Source of the DNA: JANQFM01 sp035471925
GTDB taxonomy: Bacteria; Acidobacteriota; UBA6911; RPQK01; DATIPO01
Assembly: GCA_035471925.1 (NCBI GenBank)
Contig: DATIPO010000059.1
Coordinates: 1-64,000, forward strand
Length of the DNA stretch: 64,000 nt
Direction: 5' to 3'
Made by a program: the position numbers and the translations under genes
The notes under the pieces: model-generated
Database searches by the model: none
What the model was told of the DNA's origin: nothing
The model's input: the letters and a program-made list of their open reading frames with translations, nothing else
In this document: positions 41,244-49,936 of the stretch, one piece after another
How the letters are laid out: the number at the start of each line of letters is the position of its first letter
Position numbering within the stretch: position 1 is the stretch's first letter

Positions 41244-43574
41244 ATGAGTTGGGAGATCGGGGTGTTGCTGGGGTTGTTGGCCGTGATGGCCATTCTCTTC
41301 GTGAGCGAAAAGCTCCCTGTCGACCTGACGGCAATGCTGGGACTGGTGGTTTTGATCGCCATCGGGTTCGTCCCGCCCGAAGAGGCTTTTGACGGCTTCG
41401 CCTCGCCTGCGGTCATCACCATGCTGTCGGTCTTCTTCGTCAGCGGAGCCATGCGCCAGACGGGAGTGGCTGACGCAGTGGGATCGGCCGTCCACCGGGT
41501 CATCGGCAGCCGCGAGATACCGCTCATGGTGGCCGTCATGGTAGTTGCGGCGGCATTGTCGGCCTTTATGAATAATGTGGCCGCCTGCGCGGTGCTCTTG
41601 CCGGCGGTGGCCAGCATCTGCCGAAAGTCGCAGGTGCCCTCTTCGCGCTTGTTCCTGCCGCTGGCCTTCGCGGCTATTCTGGGCGGGACCATCACCCTGG
41701 TGGGAACGCCGCCCAATATCCTGTCGGCAGCGGTGCTGGCCGAGAGAGGATACGAGCCCTTCAGCCTCTTCGACTTCGCTCCATTAGGCCTGATCATGAC
41801 GGGCGCGGGAATCGTCTTTATGGCCACACTGGGACGCTTGCTGCTGCCCGTCCGCGATCCTTTGGCCAATCTTTCAGGACGCCGCTTGGCCCGCCTCTAC
41901 GACTTGGAAGAGAAGCTCTTCTCCATCCGCATTCCCAAGGCCTCCCGCCTCAACGGCATGACGCTGCGGGAGTCCCACCTGGGGCGGACGCTGGGCGTGC
42001 AGGTCGTAGGCATCGTCCGCCGAGGCAAGAAGAACTTGACGCCCGAAGGCAACACCCTCCTGCAAGGCGATGACGTTTTGATGGTGCGCGGCGCCCCCTC
42101 CAAGGTTGAGGAGCTCTTCAACATGCTGGGAGTGGAGATCGGCACCGTCAAGTCCGGCGACCTTAAGCATGTGTCCCCTGAAGTGCGGGGAGTTCGGGCC
42201 GTGATTCCCGCTGGGTCTCCCCTTCTGGGCGAGACCATCCGGCACATGCGCTTCCGGCAGCGTTTTGAAGTGGTGGTGGCCGCGCTGCGTCGCGACGGTG
42301 AGGTGGTCGAGGACAGCCGGAGCCTGCCCCTGCGCAGGGGCGACGAGCTTTTCTTGCTGGGCTCGCGCGTTCGGCTCGAAGCACTCGCCCAGGCTCTCAA
42401 ATGGTCAGACCTGCAGGGTGGGACCGCCGGGGAGATCCTGCAGGACCTGGAGGAACACGTCTTCATGCTGCGCATTCCCTCAGGGTCGAAGCTGGCCGGA
42501 CGTACTGTAGCCGAGAGCCGCATGGGTGAGCTAATCGGCCTGACGGTGGCGGGAATCGTCCGCTCGGGAGAAACGCTGCTGCCAATAGCGCCTGAAGAGC
42601 GCATCCGCAGCGGCGACGAGTTGCTGGTCAGCGGAGATCCGCGCCGCGCCCGCACGCTGCTGGAATTGGGCGGCACCGACCTCAAGCGCGACCTCCCTCC
42701 GGCGGGGATCGAGTCCGAGGAGGTGGGAATCGCCGAGGCCATCGTGGCACCCCGTTCCGAAGTTTCGGGACGCAGCCTGTCGGAACTGCACTTTCGCGAC
42801 CGCACAGGACTCAACGTCCTGGGCATTTGGCGCGAAGGTGAAGCTCTGCTCGAGCGGCTTTCCCGCATACCGCTGCGCTTTGGCGACGCCCTCCTGCTGC
42901 AAGGCCCCTGGGAGCGCATCCGCCTGCTGGCTAACAATCCCGACTACATCCTGCTCACGCCCCTGTCCTGGCAGGAGCGGCGCACGGGACGCGCCCCCTT
43001 CGCCCTGCTGGCTCTGGCGCTGATGATCGTCCTGGTGGTGACCGGATATCAGCCCGTCCATGTGGCGGCTTTCCTGGCCGCCATCGTGTGCGCCCTTTCG
43101 GGAGCCATCACCATGCAGGAGGCCTACCGGACGATCGAATGGAAAGCGATTTTCCTGATGGCCGCCATTCTGCCCATGGGAGCGGCCATGGAAACCACCG
43201 GGGCAGCCACGCTGATCTCCGGCACGGTCACCGATCTAGCAGGACCCCATGGTCCCACCGCCGTTTCGGCCGGTCTCTTCACGCTTTCCAGCCTGCTCAG
43301 CCAATCGCTCGACGGAGCGCCCACCGTGGTGCTGCTGGCCCCCGTCATCCTCCAGACCGCCGGCTCCCTGGCCATCTCGCCCCACGCCCTCATGATGGGC
43401 GCTACCTTGGCCGCTTCGGTTCTCTTCCTGACTCCCTTCAGCGGCAAGGCCAGTCTGCTGGTCATGGGTCCGGGAGGCTACCGCGTGGCCGACTTCCTGC
43501 GCGTCGGCTTCCCCCTGACGCTCATCCTGCTGGCCATTCTGGTTTTCCTGGTCCCCGTCTTCTACCCCTATTAG
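41244..43574 (+). CDS. SLC13-family permease with four RCK_C (TrkA-C) domains
   Basis: A 776-residue transporter of the divalent anion:sodium symporter (SLC13/CitT/ArsB-like) superfamily. The first half of the membrane domain (residues about 1-220, with F-M-N-N-V-A-A and G-T-P-P-N-I-L) and the second half (about 590-776, with L-S-Q-S-L-D-G-A-P-T-V-V) flank a large cytoplasmic insert. That insert holds four consecutive RCK_C modules of about 70-80 residues; each begins with a strand and ends with a G-D-x-L-x-x-x-G-type turn. Such proteins carry anions such as sulfate or dicarboxylates; the RCK_C domains probably sense a ligand. The ATG at 41244 follows TACAAT by 7 nt. Confidence 0.9.
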   Translation: MSWEIGVLLGLLAVMAILFVSEKLPVDLTAMLGLVVLIAIGFVPPEEAFDGFASPAVITMLSVFFVSGAMRQTGVADAVGSAVHRVIGSREIPLMVAVMVVAAALSAFMNNVAACAVLLPAVASICRKSQVPSSRLFLPLAFAAILGGTITLVGTPPNILSAAVLAERGYEPFSLFDFAPLGLIMTGAGIVFMATLGRLLLPVRDPLANLSGRRLARLYDLEEKLFSIRIPKASRLNGMTLRESHLGRTLGVQVVGIVRRGKKNLTPEGNTLLQGDDVLMVRGAPSKVEELFNMLGVEIGTVKSGDLKHVSPEVRGVRAVIPAGSPLLGETIRHMRFRQRFEVVVAALRRDGEVVEDSRSLPLRRGDELFLLGSRVRLEALAQALKWSDLQGGTAGEILQDLEEHVFMLRIPSGSKLAGRTVAESRMGELIGLTVAGIVRSGETLLPIAPEERIRSGDELLVSGDPRRARTLLELGGTDLKRDLPPAGIESEEVGIAEAIVAPRSEVSGRSLSELHFRDRTGLNVLGIWREGEALLERLSRIPLRFGDALLLQGPWERIRLLANNPDYILLTPLSWQERRTGRAPFALLALALMIVLVVTGYQPVHVAAFLAAIVCALSGAITMQEAYRTIEWKAIFLMAAILPMGAAMETTGAATLISGTVTDLAGPHGPTAVSAGLFTLSSLLSQSLDGAPTVVLLAPVILQTAGSLAISPHALMMGATLAASVLFLTPFSGKASLLVMGPGGYRVADFLRVGFPLTLILLAILVFLVPVFYPY

Positions 43575-43927
43575 CGGCCCTAGGGCCCCAACCGAATCCC
43601 CATGGTCGAAGTATAGCCGCATCCCCCCGAACCGACACCTACAGACCCTCCCGAGGGCAAAGATCGATCTACTGGACCCGTAGCCGCGGAGGGATGCAGC
43701 GCCTCGCTGCGCCACGGCCTATCGCGACAGGGCTTTGAACTCGGCCCTCCCAAGGGAATTCAAACAGTCCTGCAACGTGCGCACGGGTCCGGCGAAGCAA
43801 AAGCCCGGATTGGGCTCCAGCAAACGGGCCTGTGCGCTGTACCCTGAGCCGGATGAACTCGTTAGACAGGGCAGGTGCCATGTCGGAAAAGCAATGATGG
43901 GGATCGCTCCGACAGGCCGTTTGGTTT
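43575..43927. other. Intergenic region without recognisable gene
   Basis: 353 nt between convergent genes. It holds a small GCAGCG-CCT-CGCTGC hairpin near 43696 and no credible coding frame, terminator U-run, tRNA or promoter that I can support. Confidence 0.5.
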
Positions 43928-44686
43928 CTACCTGTTAGTTGGCGGGAAGGTTGTCCAGGAGAGTTCCTCGACCAGTATCGCCACAATCGAGATCGGTTGG
44001 TCGGAGGACAGGTCCACGACGCCGCGAAACTCAGTTTGATCGGGGAAGAACGTGCTTTCATTGAGGAACTGGACGACCTTGCCGCGGGGTCCCAAGGGAA
44101 CCTCGGTTTCTGCCACAATCTCTCCCGTTCTCAACCGCAGAGTCACGGTGACGGTGGTTTCCTGCTCGTTGGTATTCAGTATCGCCAGTCCGGTTGAACC
44201 GGCTTCTCCTCCAATCTGACCAATCGAAGTCAAGGAGTGGGCTACCGGCCCGCTTTGAACCGCTGCTGAGGCGATGGCTTCATTGGTTTGTATGACTTCA
44301 TAGCGAATATTTGCCAAGACATGGACTGATTGGGAGGGGGCGACTCGAGCCCAACCCAGTTGCACGAAGGGCCCCCGTAAGGTGGTCAGAGAAGCGGATC
44401 CCCGGGGCGGCAGGTCCAGAGTCCGTACGCTGACGTCGCCTCCCGGCGGCCCGCTGATGTCGGAAAAGCGCTCCATCGGCTCTCCCTCGTCCGAGGTCAG
44501 GCTGACGGTTACTGAAACGGGTTCATCACCGGTATTGATGACAAAAATCTCAGTCCGAAAACCCCTGCCAGTGTCGCCAATTTCCTGTCCATCTACGACA
44601 TGAGGAATGAACTCTTCGCTCTGAGCGAGCATAATGGCCCCGCTCAACATCAGCAGCGCACTGGTCAGAATGAGTCGGAAACTCAT
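43928..44686 (-). CDS. Secreted protein related to the shared C-terminal beta module
   Basis: A 252-residue exported protein with a signal peptide (M-S-F-R-L-I-L-T-S-A-L-L... ending A-Q-S). The mature part is rich in short beta strands with no cysteines. Its two halves look like tandem beta-sandwich units (G-F-R-T-E-I-F-V-I-N-T and S-T-G-L-A-I-L-N-T-N), and the end (V-A-I-L-V-E-E-L-S-W-T-T-F-P) resembles the ends of the DUF4331 protein (50717) and the Kelch protein (60711). It therefore seems to be the shared module in free form. Function unknown; surface exposure is likely. Confidence 0.75.
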   Translation of the reverse strand: MSFRLILTSALLMLSGAIMLAQSEEFIPHVVDGQEIGDTGRGFRTEIFVINTGDEPVSVTVSLTSDEGEPMERFSDISGPPGGDVSVRTLDLPPRGSASLTTLRGPFVQLGWARVAPSQSVHVLANIRYEVIQTNEAIASAAVQSGPVAHSLTSIGQIGGEAGSTGLAILNTNEQETTVTVTLRLRTGEIVAETEVPLGPRGKVVQFLNESTFFPDQTEFRGVVDLSSDQPISIVAILVEELSWTTFPPTNR

Positions 44687-45017
44687 TGCGATCTCCTTTT
44701 ACTTCTGCCAGATCGAGGGGGACATTTGCTGGCTGGATAGTGATCTGATCCCGCCCCTCAGCCGAGATATTTGCGCCCCGGTACCCGGTAGAGCCCTTGC
44801 GCTTAGGAAGTCCCAGTTTAGTCCAACAGGGATAAGCGGTGCAGAATGCCCAAGCCCGCAATGGGTAGGTGAAGTGCGTCGGGCAGGTCACCAGAGATGA
44901 GCCACGACGGGGGTGGAGCGGAGGACTCGACCCTCGACCCGGCGGGGGCCGGTTTGCTACTCTGACGGTGATTGCACGAAGTGATGCAAGGGGCCTTAAC
45001 CGGACCATCGCCGGCTT
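44687..45017. other. Intergenic region between divergent genes
   Basis: 331 nt between the secreted-protein gene (minus) and the membrane kinase gene (plus). It must hold both promoters, but I see no convincing -35/-10 pair, no strong dyad and no coding frame. Confidence 0.4.
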
Positions 45018-46700
45018 ATGAGCAAGCTTGATCGACAGACCACCATTGGGGCTCGGCCGACCGTCCAGCCGAGTTCGTTTACGCGGCGCCTTCTGGGCCA
45101 GGGATTTCTTCCGGCGCGGATGGTCCGACGGGGGCAGGTTTCCTATCGGGAAGAGATCCGTAGGTTGCTGCAAGCACGCCTCAAGGCCGCCGGACTCTTC
45201 CTGCTGGTGGCGCATCTGGCCTTCACCCTGCTCTCCGTGATGGTGGACTTCGAACCTCCGCTGGGATTGGCAGGGCAGATCTTCATGCTGGGGGTGTGGG
45301 TGGCGGTGACGGGATCGCTCTTCTATTGGCCTGAGCTTTCCTTGCCCCGGCTGCGCTTGTTGGAAGTGACGATTCTGGTGGTTTCGGCGCTCTATTTAGG
45401 GACGACCAACTACATCGAGATGCAGGATTTCGCCCTCCTGCGCTCCGCGGGCGGTCCAGAGTCGTACCAAGCCCTCATCGGACGGCTGGCGCAGGTGACG
45501 TCGGTTTCCCACCTGCTGCCCTACATATGGCTGATGCTGCTCTATGGAATGCTCATTCCCAACATCTGGCAACGGGCGGCGCTGGCCTGCCTCCCGGTGG
45601 CGTTGACTCCGATCGCAGCGCGTTTGATCTTTCGCGCTGGACATCCCGAGGTCAGCGGGGTGGCTTCGATGGAAACGATCGCCCTCAATCTCTTCCTCAT
45701 CACACTGGGCTACGCCTCGGCCGTTTACGGCACCTACGTGATCAATTCGCTGCGGGTGGAAGCCTTCGAAGCCCGCCGCATGGGGCAATACGAACTGGTG
45801 GAAAAGCTGGGCTCCGGCGGCATGGGAGAAGTCTGGAAGGGACGCCACCGCATGCTGGCCCGTCCCGCGGCCATCAAGCTGATCCGCACCGACATGCTGG
45901 GGACCCAGACACCGGAACAGGCCCATCTGGTCTTGCAGCGCTTCGAAAAAGAAGCCCAAGCCACCGCGGGGCTCAACTCGCCCCACTCCATTATGGTCTA
46001 TGACTTCGGCATCACTGAAAACGAGACCTTCTACTACGTCATGGAGCTTCTTGACGGCCTCGACTTGGAGAGCCTGGTGCGCCAGTTCGGTCCCGTGCCA
46101 AGCTCGCGGGCCCTTCACCTGCTTGTGCAGGCTTGCGAGTCGCTGGCCGACGCCCACGCTTCGGGACTCATCCACCGCGACATCAAACCCGCCAACCTCT
46201 TCACCTGCCGCCTGGGACGCGTTTCGGACTTCGTCAAGGTGCTCGACTTCGGGTTGGTCAAAGACCGCGAATTGGGCGATGAACCCCAGATGCTGACTCA
46301 AGCCGGAGCCATCACCGGCACTCCCGCCTGCATCGCCCCCGAACAGGCGCTGGGCCAGGACATCGACCACCGCGCCGACCTCTACGGCCTGGGATGCGTG
46401 GCCTATTGGCTGGTGACAGGACGGAGCGTCTTTCAAGGCGACAGCGTCATGGCCGTGCTGGCCGATCACATCAAGACCAGTCCCGACCCGCCCTCTCAGG
46501 TTTCGGAAATGGCTGTGGCTGACGATCTCGAGTCGGTCATTCTGAGCTGTTTGGCCAAATCCCCTGAGGACCGTCCCGACAGCGCCGAAGCCTTGGCCGA
46601 AGCCCTCAAGCACTGCCGCGACTACGGGTCCTGGGAGCCGGCTAAGGCCGCCCAGTGGTGGGACCGCCACCGGGGTCGGACAGAAGAGCACGTCTCTTGA
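45018..46700 (+). CDS. Polytopic membrane Ser/Thr protein kinase
   Basis: A 560-residue kinase with inverted layout: the N-terminal part (about 57-245) has about six hydrophobic helices, and the catalytic domain (about 255-530) follows at the C-terminus, inside the cell. Kinase motifs are complete: L-G-S-G-G-M-G-E-V, A-A-I-K-L-I, H-R-D-I-K-P-A-N, D-F-G-L-V and G-T-P-A-C-I-A-P-E-Q-A. The membrane part may be a sensor of 6-helix 7TM/MASE type, but no named domain is recognised. The subtilase-MBL cassette starts 135 nt downstream on the same strand; a link is possible but unproven. Confidence 0.92.
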   Translation: MSKLDRQTTIGARPTVQPSSFTRRLLGQGFLPARMVRRGQVSYREEIRRLLQARLKAAGLFLLVAHLAFTLLSVMVDFEPPLGLAGQIFMLGVWVAVTGSLFYWPELSLPRLRLLEVTILVVSALYLGTTNYIEMQDFALLRSAGGPESYQALIGRLAQVTSVSHLLPYIWLMLLYGMLIPNIWQRAALACLPVALTPIAARLIFRAGHPEVSGVASMETIALNLFLITLGYASAVYGTYVINSLRVEAFEARRMGQYELVEKLGSGGMGEVWKGRHRMLARPAAIKLIRTDMLGTQTPEQAHLVLQRFEKEAQATAGLNSPHSIMVYDFGITENETFYYVMELLDGLDLESLVRQFGPVPSSRALHLLVQACESLADAHASGLIHRDIKPANLFTCRLGRVSDFVKVLDFGLVKDRELGDEPQMLTQAGAITGTPACIAPEQALGQDIDHRADLYGLGCVAYWLVTGRSVFQGDSVMAVLADHIKTSPDPPSQVSEMAVADDLESVILSCLAKSPEDRPDSAEALAEALKHCRDYGSWEPAKAAQWWDRHRGRTEEHVS

Positions 46701-46768
46701 GTCTCCGTCCTGCCTGGCCATGAACCGAACACTCCGTTAGGGATGCTCAGGTTGCTGGTGCCTGTTAG

Positions 46769-46805
46769 ACTATTCTTCAAGTTGATTTCCGTGTCTAAGA
46801 ATAGT
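46769..46805. promoter_or_regulatory. Overlapping inverted repeats before the subtilase cassette
   Basis: ACTATTCTT (46769-46777) pairs perfectly with AAGAATAGT (46797-46805). TTAGAC just upstream can instead pair with GTCTAA at 46793-46798, so two hairpins exclude each other. The structure ends 30 nt before the subtilase ATG and may be an operator or an RNA switch. Confidence 0.4.
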
Positions 46806-46835
46806 GGCTGCCCGAAAACGAATTGAGGAGGGCTG

Positions 46836-48707
46836 ATGTCGGTTCAACTAAATCGCCGCTTCATGGAACGGCTCATTCTGGGCAACTGGGACGTCCAGCG
46901 CTTCACCCAGGACTCCCCCGTTCTGCCCGACGTGTGGGTGCGCTATGGGGAGGAGCCCGATGAGCCCCTCGACCTCATCCTGACTCCCGAGCGTGAATTC
47001 GATTCCGGCAAGGTCGTTCAGATCCTGCGGGAGCGCTGTCGGCGGCTGCGAAACCTCGAAGCCGGGGGCGAGGAGGAAGGAGCCAACGCCGAGAGGCCGC
47101 TTAAGCCCCGCCTGGCCTACACTCAGGGACACATCGCCGCCCGCTTCTATCTGGAGCAGATGGTCCGCTTAATTCTGCCTACAACCGAGTGGTGGAAGGA
47201 CCTGTTGGGTGAAGAAGGGGCAGATTGGGACTGGGAGAGAATCCAGGACATCCTAGCCGAGGGATTGCCGAGCGTCGACAACGGCGGACTCGGTCGGCAG
47301 CCGCCTGAGCTTTCCAGGGAACTCCAGCAGCAGGTCTGGACGGTGCGGCTCCTGGGAACCCTCGAATGCCGTCGACGGGAGCGTGAACCCGGGGCCGGTT
47401 TGGAGGCCAAGGACGGATTTTACCCACCCTCCCTGATCATCGGGGACTTCCGCAAGCTCATCGGGAGCGTGCCTCCAGATGTGGGTCCCCCCTTGATTCA
47501 TCTCGTCAGCCGCAACCGCCCTTCCAACCTGGCGGTGGACCGTTCCTGCCTGGCCGTCAAGGCCGACGCGGCCCGGCGTCTGTTCAAGGTGGATTGCAGC
47601 AAGATCAACTGGGCCGTGATCGACAGCGGAATCGATGCCCGCCATCAGGCCTTTCTTGAGGATCCCAGCAAGGCAAAAGACAATGACACCTCGGAAGAGT
47701 ACCTGCAATGGACTCGGGTCAAGGCCACTTACGATTTTACACGCGTGCGCGACCTGCTCGATCCCGACATCCTGGAGAGCAGCAACCGTCCCGATTACCT
47801 GACCGAGCTGCTGGAGGAAGGCGAGGATGAGCTCAGCGAGCAACTCGGCGAATTGAAGCGCCGCCTTCTCTTCGGACGTCCGGTGGACTGGAGCCTTTTG
47901 GAAGATTTCTTGCGTGTGCCGCATATCCAAGGCCAGTACAGAGAGCCCAAGAGCGAGCACGGCACCCACGTGGCCGGAATCCTGGGCGCTGCCGGAAAGA
48001 TGGAGGGAGTGTGCCCCGACATCCGACTCTACGACTTGCGCGTGGTGCGGCCGGGAGGCGACAACGATGAGTTCTCCGTGTTGGCAGCCCTGCAGTTCGT
48101 GCAGCATCTCAATGAACGCAAGGACTTCTTCGCCATCCACGGAGCCAACATCAGCCTTTCCATTACTCACGCCGTTGAGAACTATGCCTGCGGACGCACT
48201 CCCGTCTGCAACGAGTGCGCCAACCTGGTCAATTCAGGCGTGGTGGTGGTGGCCGCGGCCGGCAATCAAGGCTACCTGCGCTACCGCACCGAGGAAGGCG
48301 AGTCGGTGAGCGGCTACCGCACCGTCAGCATCACCGATCCGGGAAACGCCGCCGCTGTCATCACCGTGGGGGCCACTCACCGCTCCAATCCCCACAGCTA
48401 CGGCGTCAGCTTCTTCTCCAGCCGCGGACCCACAGGCGACGGACGCTGCAAACCTGACTTGGTGGCGCCTGGGGAGAAGATCAACGCCCCCGTCCCCAAC
48501 GGCAAGGCCTGCAAGGACGGCACCAGCATGGCGGCTCCCCACGTCAGCGGAGCCGCAGCCATGCTCATGGCCCGCCACCGCGAATTCGTGGGACGTCCGG
48601 CTGAAATCAAGGACATCCTCTGCCGCACGGCCACCGATTTGGGACGCGAGCGCTACTTTCAGGGCGCGGGGATGTTGGACGTCTTGAGAGCTTTGCAGTC
48701 CATCTGA
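46836..48707 (+). CDS. Cytoplasmic S8 subtilisin-like peptidase
   Basis: A 623-residue subtilase without a signal peptide or propeptide-like export sequence, hence probably cytoplasmic. The triad is complete: Asp263 in V-I-D-S-G-I-D, His375 in H-G-T-H-V-A-G and Ser564 in D-G-T-S-M-A-A-P-H. The first 255 residues form a separate helical domain with no recognised relatives, and a 100-residue insert lies between Asp and His. GAGGAGGG precedes the ATG. The MBL-fold gene begins 26 nt after its stop, so they form a two-gene cassette. Intracellular peptidase-MBL pairs are known from predicted conflict systems; that role is inferred here. Confidence 0.92.
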   Translation: MSVQLNRRFMERLILGNWDVQRFTQDSPVLPDVWVRYGEEPDEPLDLILTPEREFDSGKVVQILRERCRRLRNLEAGGEEEGANAERPLKPRLAYTQGHIAARFYLEQMVRLILPTTEWWKDLLGEEGADWDWERIQDILAEGLPSVDNGGLGRQPPELSRELQQQVWTVRLLGTLECRRREREPGAGLEAKDGFYPPSLIIGDFRKLIGSVPPDVGPPLIHLVSRNRPSNLAVDRSCLAVKADAARRLFKVDCSKINWAVIDSGIDARHQAFLEDPSKAKDNDTSEEYLQWTRVKATYDFTRVRDLLDPDILESSNRPDYLTELLEEGEDELSEQLGELKRRLLFGRPVDWSLLEDFLRVPHIQGQYREPKSEHGTHVAGILGAAGKMEGVCPDIRLYDLRVVRPGGDNDEFSVLAALQFVQHLNERKDFFAIHGANISLSITHAVENYACGRTPVCNECANLVNSGVVVVAAAGNQGYLRYRTEEGESVSGYRTVSITDPGNAAAVITVGATHRSNPHSYGVSFFSSRGPTGDGRCKPDLVAPGEKINAPVPNGKACKDGTSMAAPHVSGAAAMLMARHREFVGRPAEIKDILCRTATDLGRERYFQGAGMLDVLRALQSI

Positions 48708-48733
48708 CGTTGATCTTAGAAGGAGTTCAAAAA

Positions 48734-49936
48734 ATGTTCTTTACTTTAGAAGCCGTGAAGGCCAAGCACGGAGACAGTCTTCTTGTTCACCTCGGGACGC
48801 AGGGCGATCGCCGTCTGCTGATTATCGACGGAGGTCCGTCAGGAGTTTACGAAGACTTCCTCAAACCCCGCCTGCAAAAACTCAGCGGGGGAAAGGCGGG
48901 TCTGCCGGTACGCATGTTGATGGTCAGCCACATCGACGACGACCACATCAACGGCGTCCTGGACATGACCGCCGAGTTGGAGCAGCAACGCCAAGACCAG
49001 GAAGAGCTGTCGTACGACATCCGTACCCTGTGGCACAACAGCTTCAACGACATCATGGGCGATGAGGCCGACGAAGTGCTCAAGAGCTTTCAGGACGAGG
49101 TCGGCCCCGTGGACACCGCCTCGCTGGAAGGAGAAGTCGAGTTCACGGGCCCCATCAGCAAGGGTACGGCGTTGGTGCTGGCCAGCGTCCCCCAAGGACG
49201 TACCTTGCGCAATCGTTGCGAGGCCCTGGGACTCTCCGTCAACAAGCCCTTCCGCGGACTGGTGTTGTCTCTCGACAAGGGAGAAGCTATCGATCCGCCT
49301 TTGGCGCCACAAGTCGAAACCATCGTCGTAGGCCCCAGCATCAAGCGGGTCAAGGAATTCCGCGAGGAGTGGGACAAGATCCTCAAGGAAAAGGACTTGG
49401 CTCAGGACCCCGACGAAGTGGCGACCGCGGCCTATGAGGACAAATCGCCCTTCAACCTGGCCAGCATCGTGGTGCTGATGCGCTGCCAGGGCAAGAGCAT
49501 GCTGTTGACGGGGGACGCCCGGGGCGACGACATCCTGGCTGGCCTCTCGCGCAACAAGCTGCTCGACGGCGAAGGACGCCTGCACGTCGACATCCTCAAG
49601 CTGCCCCACCACGGCAGCGACCGCAACGTGGAGACCAACTTTTTCCGCTCCATCACCGCCGACCATTACGTCGTGTCGGGCGACGGCCGCCATCACAATC
49701 CTGAAATCGCAACCTTCGAGATGCTCTTCTCAGCCCGCCGCGACGATGACCGCCCCTTCACCATCCACATGACCTACGCCCCGGATGATCTGAAGATCAA
49801 CAGCAAGAAGGCCTTTCCGGTCAAGAAACTGAAGGAAGTCTTCCGCCGCGAGAAGGAAGCAGGTCGGGACTTTACGCTCGTCCATCCCGCTGGAGAGAAG
49901 TCGCTTAAGGTCAACCTTCTGGACGCCATCCCCTGA
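48734..49936 (+). CDS. ComEC-type metallo-beta-lactamase-fold hydrolase
   Basis: A 400-residue metal hydrolase of the MBL fold, closest in motif style to the soluble domain of ComEC/Rec2. The metal motif is H-I-D-D-D-H (66-71); later motifs are L-L-T-G-D-A, L-P-H-H-G-S (His292, His293) and the end loop S-G-D-G-R-H-H-N-P. No membrane segment is present. Members may act as nucleases or phosphodiesterases; substrate unknown. The ATG at 48734 follows AAGGAG by 8 nt, ruling out a TTG start 24 nt upstream. It is coupled to the subtilase gene. Its last 26 nt overlap the end of the convergent gene at 49911. Confidence 0.9.
   Translation: MFFTLEAVKAKHGDSLLVHLGTQGDRRLLIIDGGPSGVYEDFLKPRLQKLSGGKAGLPVRMLMVSHIDDDHINGVLDMTAELEQQRQDQEELSYDIRTLWHNSFNDIMGDEADEVLKSFQDEVGPVDTASLEGEVEFTGPISKGTALVLASVPQGRTLRNRCEALGLSVNKPFRGLVLSLDKGEAIDPPLAPQVETIVVGPSIKRVKEFREEWDKILKEKDLAQDPDEVATAAYEDKSPFNLASIVVLMRCQGKSMLLTGDARGDDILAGLSRNKLLDGEGRLHVDILKLPHHGSDRNVETNFFRSITADHYVVSGDGRHHNPEIATFEMLFSARRDDDRPFTIHMTYAPDDLKINSKKAFPVKKLKEVFRREKEAGRDFTLVHPAGEKSLKVNLLDAIP

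Noticed and set aside
40766..41392. 208-codon plus-strand frame over the end of ftsH and the following gap
   Set aside because: Overlaps ftsH and the SLC13 start in the wrong frame; the visible NTF2-like similarity is in a different frame.
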